Source: Acidobacteriaceae bacterium
GTDB taxonomy: Bacteria; Acidobacteriota; Terriglobia; Terriglobales; Acidobacteriaceae
Direction: 5' to 3'
Assembly (NCBI GenBank): GCA_003165095.1
Contig: PLSH01000381.1
Coordinates: 1-5,804 of the forward strand
DNA: 5,804 bases
Shown: positions 1-4,971 of the stretch, one piece after another
How the letters are laid out: the number at the start of each line of letters is the position of its first letter
Numbering within the stretch: the stretch's first letter is position 1
Translations under genes and position numbers: made by a program
Notes under the pieces: generated by a model
What the model was told of the DNA's origin: nothing
Databases searched by the model: none
Seen by the model: only the letters and a program-made list of their open reading frames with translations

Positions 1-4
1 GTCC

Positions 5-655
5 TTGCTGGATCAAATTAAATGGGCCGCCATCCTGGTGCTGGTGATCCTGGGGTACGCGGGAATCATGATGGCGCTCTCGTTGCTCAGAAAAATCGAG
101 CGGCAGACCCGGTTCGCAGAAACGGCAGCGCAGGCTGCGGCTGAGAGCGCCCAGGCTGCAATGCTGCAGGCGCAGGCGATCGTGCGCTCGGAGAGGCCGT
201 GGATACTCATCACCGTCGAGCCCTCGCGCAGCGTCGAAAACGGATTTACGGTGTTGGCCACCAATCGCGGGCGGAGTCCGGCGAGAATTGTCTCAACTGT
301 GGACCAGATCACCAGTGCGATCGATCAGAACCACCTGCCCGATACACCCCAATACAGGGATGCGGAGCCGAGTGCCGCGCCAGACTCCGTTATTCTCCTT
401 CCCGGCGAATCGACGGGTATCCGGTCCTTTAGCCGCGACGACGTAAAGGGATTCTGCGTAAATGAAGAGAAGTTGAAACGAGTGGAAAAATGGGAAGAAC
501 TCATCTTGCTCTATGGAAAGGTTATCTACAGGGATCTCATTTCCGCAGGCGATGAGCAGGTGCACGAAAGCTCGTGGTGCTGCTGGTATATTCACGGACG
601 CCAGAAAAGCGGAATGGTGCTGGCGGGGCCGCCTGCATACAACCGCCATAATTAG
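5..655 (+). CDS. Single-pass membrane protein of unknown function (possibly 5'-partial)
   Basis: I cannot assign a function. The 216-residue product has a hydrophobic segment at about residues 7-28, followed by basic residues (RKIERQTR), so it is probably an N-terminal anchor. An Ala/Gln-rich, helix-prone stretch follows at about 36-60 and may form a coiled coil. The rest looks like a soluble beta-rich domain starting near SERPWILITVE (62-72), with an N-x-GRSPARI motif (87-95) and a Tyr/Trp/Cys-rich C-terminus (YGKVIYRDL at 170-178, then WCCWYIHGRQKSG at 191-203). I recall this arrangement from uncharacterised acidobacterial proteins, but that is memory and was not searched. The start is uncertain: TTG at 5 is the first start-like codon in frame, no ribosome binding site is visible because the window begins here, and the frame is open to the edge. 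The internal ATG at 68 would destroy the membrane segment. The gene is convergent with the activator at 731-2146. Confidence 0.75.
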   Translation: MLDQIKWAAILVLVILGYAGIMMALSLLRKIERQTRFAETAAQAAAESAQAAMLQAQAIVRSERPWILITVEPSRSVENGFTVLATNRGRSPARIVSTVDQITSAIDQNHLPDTPQYRDAEPSAAPDSVILLPGESTGIRSFSRDDVKGFCVNEEKLKRVEKWEELILLYGKVIYRDLISAGDEQVHESSWCCWYIHGRQKSGMVLAGPPAYNRHN

Positions 656-720
656 CGACTGGCCGGTGTGGCCCAACTCTCGGGCCTCTCTCGCAGTTCC
701 AACTTCTTACGCAACCGTCG

Positions 721-743
721 AACCGCGACTTCAGGCGGTTTTT
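721..743 (+). terminator. Possible intrinsic terminator downstream of the first gene
   Basis: AACCGC (721-726) pairs with GCGGTT (735-740) around an 8-base loop and is followed by a run of five T (739-743). It lies 65 bases past the stop of the plus-strand gene and overlaps the last codons of the convergent minus-strand gene. The 6-bp stem is short. There is no T-tract on the minus-strand side, so it would act only in the plus direction. Confidence 0.35.
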
Positions 744-2146
744 GGTTCGCTGAGATGATGCTCCGCGTAGAGCGGGTCAGTCTCCGCGAGCCGGATGAGG
801 CGGTGGAGATAAGCCCGGGAGATGCAAAGGCTGCGGGCAGCCAATGTCTTGTTGCCATTGTTCTCGCGTACCGCCGAGACGGCCAGCTTGATCTTGTAGT
901 CGCGGAGTTGGCGTTCAAACGAGCCGGACGGCTGGTAGTCGCCAATGTCGACCACGCCGTCGGATCCGGCCACTTCGTCTTCGTTGACGTTGAGGCTCAA
1001 ATCTTCCGCGCGAACGCTGCGGCCGGGAGCCAGAATGATGGCCCTCTGCATCACGTTCTCGAGTTCCCGCACATTGCCGGGCCATGCGTAGCCCTGGAGC
1101 AGTTCCAGAGCTTCCGGCTCGATGCTCTCCATCGGCTTCTGGAACACCTTCGCATACTGGCGAAGGAAATGCTGCGCAATCTGGGGAATGTCTTCGGGGC
1201 GGTCCTGGAGCGGCGGCGACTCGATGCGCATCACGTTGATGCGGTAAAAAAGATCCTGGCGGAACTTGCCTTCAGCCACCAGTTTGGCCAGATCCTGGTG
1301 CGTGGCGAAGATGAGGCGCGCACGCAAGGGAATGAGCCGATTGCTGCCCAGGCGGCTGAATTCCATCTGCTGTAGCACGCGTAACAGTTTCACCTGCGTA
1401 AAGAGGCTCAGATCGCCAATCTCATCGAGGAAGAGCGTTCCGTCGCCGACTTTTTCAAAGTAGCCCTCGCGAACTCCGACCGAACCGGTGAACGCGCCCT
1501 TCTCGTGACCGAAAAGTTCAGCCTCGATCAAGGTTTCAGGAATTGCACCGCAGGAAACTGCCACAAATGGCTTATTGGCGCGGGTGCCCAGATTGTGAAT
1601 GGCGCGGGCGATCAGTTCCTTGCCGGTTCCGCTTTCGCCGGTGATAAGCACGGAGGCGTTGAGATTGGTTACACTTCGGACCAGTTGATACACGCGCTGC
1701 ATGCTGGGTGTCGATCCCAGGATCTGGTCGCAACTGCCGGGTTCCTCCGCACGTTGCTGTACGGTATGGAGTTGCTGCTTCAGCGAGGAGTTTTCAAAGG
1801 CCCGGCTGAGCATGGTCTTCAGGTCGCGAATGGAGGGCGGACGGCGGCAGTAGCCAAAGGCTCCGGAGCGGACCAGCTCAAATGCGGTCGAGCGGAGACT
1901 GTCGTCGGCCATGAGAATAGCTGGAACATTCGAAGCGATGAGCCGGCGGGAGCACTCGATCCGTCCCTGCAGGGAATCGCGATGCGAAGAAAGGTCGAGA
2001 ATCATGACATCGCATCCGCATGCCGAGACGAGGCCGTCCATCCCCTTCTCGTCGGACTCGAGGAGAACCTGGAAGTCCTTACCAAGAGCAGAGGAAAGCA
2101 AGGGGTGCAACGTGCGATCTTCCGAGTAGAGCCCAATTCTGATCAT
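731..2146 (-). CDS. Sigma54-dependent transcriptional activator, NtrC-type, with degenerate receiver
   Basis: This 471-residue protein would hydrolyse ATP to open sigma54-RNA polymerase promoter complexes. The N-terminal receiver (about 1-118) keeps the acidic pair E9/D10 and the phosphoacceptor position D51. The usual Thr/Ser is A80 and the usual Lys is R102, aligned against the GAF-x-Y-x-x-K-P signature, here GAFGYCRRP. The AAA+ domain (about 141-375) has Walker A GESGTGKE (170-177), the sigma54-contact loop GAFTGS (217-222, normally GAFTGA), Walker B LFLDEIG with D241/E242, arginine-finger candidates R296 and R302, and sensor II WPGNVREL (355-362). A Fis-type helix-turn-helix covers about 421-452 (NGNKTLAARSLCISRAYLHR), with Cys at 441 where Gly is usual in the turn. 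The ATG start is preceded by GGGAGG, but the spacing is a long 13 bases, and that site sits in a 10-base palindrome (2162-2171). No histidine kinase gene is in view. It is divergent from the pilus operon and is a natural candidate for its regulator (inference). Confidence 0.95.
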   Translation of the reverse strand: MIRIGLYSEDRTLHPLLSSALGKDFQVLLESDEKGMDGLVSACGCDVMILDLSSHRDSLQGRIECSRRLIASNVPAILMADDSLRSTAFELVRSGAFGYCRRPPSIRDLKTMLSRAFENSSLKQQLHTVQQRAEEPGSCDQILGSTPSMQRVYQLVRSVTNLNASVLITGESGTGKELIARAIHNLGTRANKPFVAVSCGAIPETLIEAELFGHEKGAFTGSVGVREGYFEKVGDGTLFLDEIGDLSLFTQVKLLRVLQQMEFSRLGSNRLIPLRARLIFATHQDLAKLVAEGKFRQDLFYRINVMRIESPPLQDRPEDIPQIAQHFLRQYAKVFQKPMESIEPEALELLQGYAWPGNVRELENVMQRAIILAPGRSVRAEDLSLNVNEDEVAGSDGVVDIGDYQPSGSFERQLRDYKIKLAVSAVRENNGNKTLAARSLCISRAYLHRLIRLAETDPLYAEHHLSEPKTA

Positions 2147-2542
2147 ATGGACAGAAAATCCTCCCGCGGGAATCCGCCATGCCGTTCTTGGGGAAGGAAA
2201 CAGTTAATCTCGATCGGCAATGTTGAGCTATGATCCCGCATCGAGATGAAAATGCCAATCCCTGAATAGTGCTAATAGGCGCGACAATGGTAATACAACA
2301 TAGCTGCGAGCCGGTCATCGATTCCCGCCGGCCGACAAAATGCACAGCTACTAATCCCCTATGTACTTCGAATTAAAGGCTTTGTATCCAGTAGAAACAT
2401 CGCCCCGATTCGATCGGTTGGGATGCGGGCGGCTGAATAAAATGACTGTAAGCGCTATTTTTTCAGCAACTTATCCTGAAAAATGCAAACGAAACGAAAC
2501 TCCTGCCGCGTCAGCCAAAGTTGAACAGTGCGGGAGGTTTAA

Positions 2543-2659
2543 GTGACACCGGAAACATTATCGCACATTTTGCGGGACAAAAGTAATCATTTATACGTTA
2601 CCGAAGATGCAACAATTTCCCCCTTGCAACACTTTAGTGCACAGAGGACGGTCTCATAA
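2543..2659 (+). CDS. Possible 38-residue small ORF or remnant of a CBS-domain gene
   Basis: A GTG codon at 2543 follows GGGAGG with 5 bases between, a strong ribosome binding site in an otherwise non-coding gap. The frame runs 38 codons to TAA at 2657-2659. The peptide begins MTPETLSHILRDKSNHLYVT and continues with EDATISPL. This resembles the opening strand-helix of CBS-domain proteins (pattern: D-I-L-x-x-K-x-x-x-V-x-x-x-x-D-A-T-V), where the domain would normally continue for another 30 or more residues. It could be a genuine small protein, a decayed CBS gene cut short by a stop or frameshift, or chance. A 61-codon frame ending in TGA at 2544-2546 overlaps its start as GTGA, but that upstream frame has no visible ribosome binding site. 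Confidence 0.25.
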   Translation: MTPETLSHILRDKSNHLYVTEDATISPLQHFSAQRTVS

Positions 2660-2678
2660 TTGCAACAGAAATAACAGA

Positions 2679-2717
2679 CCCGGCGGAATCACGAAATTAA
2701 TTTCTGATTCCGCCGGG
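2679..2717. other. Strong 13-bp perfect hairpin
   Basis: CCCGGCGGAATCA (2679-2691) is exactly complementary to TGATTCCGCCGGG (2705-2717). The interior GAAATTAATTTC (2693-2704) is also self-complementary, so one stem of about 17 pairs forms with a single bulged C at 2692 and a TTAA loop. No T-run follows on the plus strand, and only a weak T-rich stretch follows on the minus strand, so it is not a standard intrinsic terminator. It begins 19 bases after the stop of the 38-codon ORF. Confidence 0.7.
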
Positions 2718-2793
2718 CGCGGCAACTACGCCAGATCGGAGATGTAGCGCGAACAGGACCGGAAAACCGGAGCCCGGGAATTCTGTGCGGGGC
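2718..2793 (+). other. Cluster of additional potential stem-loops, possible structured RNA
   Basis: Directly after the 13-bp hairpin, CGCG (2718-2721) plus CTAC (2726-2729) can pair with GTAG (2744-2747) plus CGCG (2748-2751), leaving a GCAA bulge. CCGG-AAAA-CCGG (2759-2770) forms a small hairpin. GCCC (2772-2775) can pair with GGGC (2790-2793), or alternatively GACCGG (2757-2762) with CCGGTC (2793-2798). I recognise no known riboswitch or RNA family here. GC-rich DNA yields such pairings by chance, so confidence is low. Confidence 0.2.
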
Positions 2794-2957
2794 CGGTCGG
2801 AACGGTGTTTTAGAGTTCCTCTCATATATATATCTTTATTATTTTGAGATAGATCGACTATGAATGCGTCCGCTGCGGTTCGTCGTCCGGGAGGCGCTGG
2901 AATGAGGCGGCCGAGCAGAATGTGGTAGAGAAACTCGCTGAACGGACCCGATTTCTA

Positions 2958-3010
2958 TGTGTATACGGTCCGCTTCACGCGGCGGCCTGCGCGTATACAG
3001 GCGTGTACAC
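2958..3010. promoter_or_regulatory. Three phased palindromic boxes, putative upstream activating sequences
   Basis: The boxes are GTATAC (2961-2966), GTATAC (2993-2998) and GTGTACAC (3003-3010). Each is palindromic, and the flanks add similarity (TGTATAC at 2960-2966 mirrors GTATACA at 2993-2999). Their centres are 32 and 11 bases apart, about three turns and one turn of B-DNA, so all would face one side of the helix. They lie roughly 60-110 bases upstream of the candidate -24 element, where sigma54 activators usually bind. Binding by the neighbouring activator is inference. Confidence 0.4.
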
Positions 3011-3029
3011 TTGCGACCCTTAATACCCG

Positions 3030-3042
3030 TAACTGCTTGAAT
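3030..3042. promoter_or_regulatory. Possible IHF-like bend site
   Basis: TAACTGCTTGAAT matches the reverse form of the enterobacterial IHF consensus (YAA-N4-TTGATW) with one mismatch. It lies between the palindromic boxes and the -24/-12 promoter, where IHF bends DNA at many sigma54 promoters. The motif is short and degenerate, and the consensus comes from a distant phylum. Confidence 0.2.
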
Positions 3043-3068
3043 CACTGGGCGCTAAGCCTGTGCAGATT

Positions 3069-3084
3069 TGGTTGGTCAATTGCT
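3069..3084 (+). promoter_or_regulatory. Candidate sigma54 (-24/-12) promoter of the pilus operon
   Basis: TGGTTGGTCAATTGCT fits the sigma54 consensus TGGCACG-N4-TTGCW at 9 of 12 specified positions. It keeps the essential GG (3070-3071) and GC (3082-3083) exactly 10 bases apart. Transcription would start about 12 bases past the GC, near 3094-3095, giving a leader of about 36 bases before cpaA. A sigma54 activator gene next door supports the call. Confidence 0.55.
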
Positions 3085-3101
3085 TTAAACAAGATGTATC
3101 C

Positions 3102-3116
3102 TACCGCTTAGCGGTA
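3102..3116. promoter_or_regulatory. Inverted repeat touching the cpaA ribosome binding site
   Basis: TACCGCT (3102-3108) and AGCGGTA (3110-3116) are perfect inverted arms around T3109. In RNA, TACCGC and GCGGTA form a 6-bp hairpin with a UUA loop. The right arm runs into the Shine-Dalgarno AAGAGGAG (3116-3123). It lies inside the predicted leader, so it could be a repressor operator or a hairpin that modulates translation initiation. Confidence 0.45.
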
Positions 3117-3130
3117 AGAGGAGCCTGGGG

Positions 3131-3604
3131 ATGCATTCGTTTGCATGGTGGCCGACATTGATCGTTCTGGGTGTGGCGACCTTTACAGACCTTCGCAGCC
3201 GGCGCATTCCCAACTGGTTGGTACTTCCGTTTTTGCTGGCGGGAATTGTCGTTTCCGGCTGGCTTCAGGGCTGGCATGGGATTGAACAGAGCCTGGCCGG
3301 TGCGGGACTTGCGACTCTGATTTACGGAATTCTCTTCTTGAAGTTTGGAATGGGCGCCGGAGATGTGAAGTTGTGCGCCGCCATTGGGGCCTGGATTGGT
3401 CCCATTCAGTTGTTGTATGCACTGCTGTTTACCGCCCTTGCGGGCGGATTGATGGTACTTGTCTGGGCCGCATGCAGGGGGCTTCTGCTGCTGATCGGAC
3501 GGAGGAAGCGCGAACAGGTGACGCTCAACGGTCTCATGGAAGCGAAAATGCCTTACGCGCCGGCCATTGCCATCGGGACGCTGTTCTCGTTTTTTGCTCA
3601 TTGA
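3131..3604 (+). CDS. cpaA: Prepilin peptidase of the Tad/Flp pilus (CpaA/TadV)
   Basis: An inner-membrane aspartic protease (type IV prepilin peptidase, A24 family) that would cleave the leader of Flp-type prepilins and pseudopilins. The 157-residue length is the short form lacking the N-terminal methylase domain, as usual for CpaA/TadV. The two catalytic aspartates are visible: D20 in TDLRSRRIPN (19-28) and D78 in GMGAGDVKL (73-81). The C-terminal KMPYAPAIAIGTL (139-151) is the conserved final segment. Hydrophobic stretches suggest about five to six membrane helices (near 5-18, 29-46, 53-71, 80-89, 92-123 and 142-155). The ATG start is fixed by AAGAGGAG ending 7 bases upstream. It is the first gene of the operon, just behind a candidate sigma54 promoter, and only 4 bases separate its stop from the ATG used here for cpaE. 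No pilin substrate gene is present in the window. Confidence 0.93.
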   Translation: MHSFAWWPTLIVLGVATFTDLRSRRIPNWLVLPFLLAGIVVSGWLQGWHGIEQSLAGAGLATLIYGILFLKFGMGAGDVKLCAAIGAWIGPIQLLYALLFTALAGGLMVLVWAACRGLLLLIGRRKREQVTLNGLMEAKMPYAPAIAIGTLFSFFAH

Positions 3605-3608
3605 AGAA

Positions 3609-4916
3609 ATGGGGCAGCAAGACATGTCTTCTTTGTATTCGGAAAATCGAACCCCGGAGCCCGCGTACGATGGGAACCATGCAGTTAGGAGCAGCAATAC
3701 AGTGACCACGGATTCTTCTCCGTATTTCGGTTCGCAATATCCAGAGTCGATCGGCGCGCAGTCGCTGTCGATTGCGCTGATCGGCCCGAACGAGGAGCAC
3801 CGCGCGTCGGCGATGCTTGCGCTGTCGGCAAGCGCGGGCAATGAAGTGCGCGAGTTTCCGTCGTATCCTCCTAGCCTGGACGATGTGAACAGATTGCTGG
3901 AACAGCACTACGACGTCATCATCATCGACCTCGATGCCGACCCGGAGTACGCGCTGGAACTGGTCGAGAGCATCTGCGTGGGCGGTGCTGCGACCGTGAT
4001 GGTGTATTCGGAGAAATCCGATCCGGATTTGCTGGTGCGCTGCATGCGGGCAGGCGCGCGCGAGTTTCTGACGATTCCGTTTGACAGGAACATTGTGGCC
4101 GAGGCGCTGGTGCGGGCCGCGGCCCGCCGCCCAGTAGCCAAGGTCACGAGAAAGGCTGCCGGAAGACTGCTGACATTCATCGCCGCCAAGGGTGGCTCCG
4201 GAGCGACCACGATAGCTTGTAATTTTGCTGTGGCGCTGGCTCAGGATCCGAACCAGAAAACGCTGCTGATCGATCTTGATCTGCCACTGGGAGATGCCGC
4301 GCTGAATCTGGGGATCGTGGCTGAGTACTCCACCATCAATGCCCTTCAGGCGACCAATCGGTTGGACGCCAGCTTTCTTTCCCAACTGCTGGTCAAGCAC
4401 AGCTCCGGTCTTTGGGTGCTGGCCGCTCCGGGAAAGTTCGTCCAATACAAGTCCTCCGACGAGGACATTGACCACCTGATGAGTGTGGCGCGCCAGGAAT
4501 TCGACAATGTGGTTGTCGATTGGGGATCGAGGCTGGATTTCACGGGATCGGCAGTGCTCAAAGAGTCGACCACGATTTACCTTGTGACGCAGGCGGGCAT
4601 TCCCGAATTGCGCAACTCGAATCGGATGATCTCGCAGTACTTCTCGGGCAACAATCCTCAACTGCAAATCGTCATCAACCGGTACGAACCGCGCTCGCTG
4701 GGAGTTTCAGAAGAGCACATAACGAAGGCCCTGACTAGGCCCGCGCAGTGGAAGATTCCCAACGATTATGCCTCGGTGCGCAAAATGCAGATCAACGCCA
4801 CTCCCCTGGCGCTTTCCGATTCGCCCATTTCGCGGATCATCCGGCAGATGGCGTACGCCGCAACCGGACAGGTCGAGGAAAAGTCAAAGAAGAAGGGTTT
4901 CAGTCTGTTCCGGTAA
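3609..4916 (+). CDS. cpaE: Tad pilus assembly/localisation ATPase CpaE (TadZ)
   Basis: A 435-residue CpaE/TadZ protein, a ParA/MinD-superfamily ATPase that places the Tad secretion machine, often at a pole. Residues 1-52 form a Ser/Thr-rich, probably disordered leader. A receiver-like domain (about 53-174) keeps D107 (IIIDLDADPE) and a Ser at 134, but the acidic pair is replaced (IGPNEE) and the conserved Lys is Ile (FLTIPFD), so it should not be phosphorylated in the normal way. The ATPase domain follows (about 186-420): P-loop AAKGGSGATT keeps the signature Lys194 but has Ala199 where the P-loop Lys usually sits, as in other CpaE proteins. Further motifs are LLIDLDLPLGD with D222 and VVVDWG with D304. 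The tail is basic (KSKKKGFSLFR). The start is uncertain: ATG 3609 avoids overlap with cpaA, ATG 3624 is equally plausible, and neither has a strong ribosome binding site. A TTG start at 3567 would overlap cpaA and is less likely. Confidence 0.92.
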   Translation: MGQQDMSSLYSENRTPEPAYDGNHAVRSSNTVTTDSSPYFGSQYPESIGAQSLSIALIGPNEEHRASAMLALSASAGNEVREFPSYPPSLDDVNRLLEQHYDVIIIDLDADPEYALELVESICVGGAATVMVYSEKSDPDLLVRCMRAGAREFLTIPFDRNIVAEALVRAAARRPVAKVTRKAAGRLLTFIAAKGGSGATTIACNFAVALAQDPNQKTLLIDLDLPLGDAALNLGIVAEYSTINALQATNRLDASFLSQLLVKHSSGLWVLAAPGKFVQYKSSDEDIDHLMSVARQEFDNVVVDWGSRLDFTGSAVLKESTTIYLVTQAGIPELRNSNRMISQYFSGNNPQLQIVINRYEPRSLGVSEEHITKALTRPAQWKIPNDYASVRKMQINATPLALSDSPISRIIRQMAYAATGQVEEKSKKKGFSLFR

Positions 4917-4971
4917 GCGGGGCAGAGACGATTAACAGAAAAAACCAATCCTTTTGGACGGTAGGTACAAC

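Larger units (their letters stand above)
2147..3130. other. Long intergenic region between the activator and the pilus operon
   Basis: About 980 bases with no confidently coding frame, unusually long beside such compact genes. From left to right I see the activator's leader (GGGAGG on the minus strand within the palindrome TCCCGCGGGA, 2162-2171), an AT-leaning segment of about 2240-2660 with a weak A/T-rich hairpin (TTTTTCAG 2459-2466, CTGAAAAA 2476-2483), a possible 38-codon ORF (2543-2659), GC-rich stem-loops (2679-2793), an AT-rich tract (2822-2846), and then the pilus control region (2958-3123). I found no convincing -35/-10 promoter for the minus-strand activator, no Flp pilin gene and no tRNA. 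Confidence 0.7.

Noticed and set aside
668..1375. 235-codon plus-strand open frame
   Set aside because: It lies antisense to the AAA+/HTH part of the activator, whose motifs are unmistakable. The frame is a by-product of GC-rich codon use.
1505..2233. 242-codon plus-strand open frame
   Set aside because: Antisense to the same activator, with no recognisable domain.
2438..2443. TAAAAT as a -10 element for a sigma70 promoter ahead of the small ORF
   Set aside because: The nearest TTGACA-like hexamer (TTGGGA, 2418-2423) is only 14 bases away, too close and poorly matched.
2361..2546. 61-codon plus-strand frame in the gap, whose TGA overlaps the 38-codon ORF's GTG
   Set aside because: No ribosome binding site precedes its ATG and no domain or membrane feature is visible. 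The GTGA overlap alone is weak evidence, so I mention it only alongside the small ORF.
2640..2815. Cyclic-di-GMP (GEMM) or other known riboswitch
   Set aside because: The stem-loops do not carry the conserved GEMM bases that I know, and no gene follows within a normal leader distance.
2147..3130. Hidden Flp pilin gene upstream of cpaA
   Set aside because: I looked for a short peptide with a basic leader, a Gly-x-x-x-Glu/Tyr processing motif and a hydrophobic helix; no frame shows it.
3534..4667. 377-codon minus-strand open frame
   Set aside because: Antisense to cpaE. Its translation is rich in Arg, His and Gln and has no domain motifs, typical of an antisense shadow.
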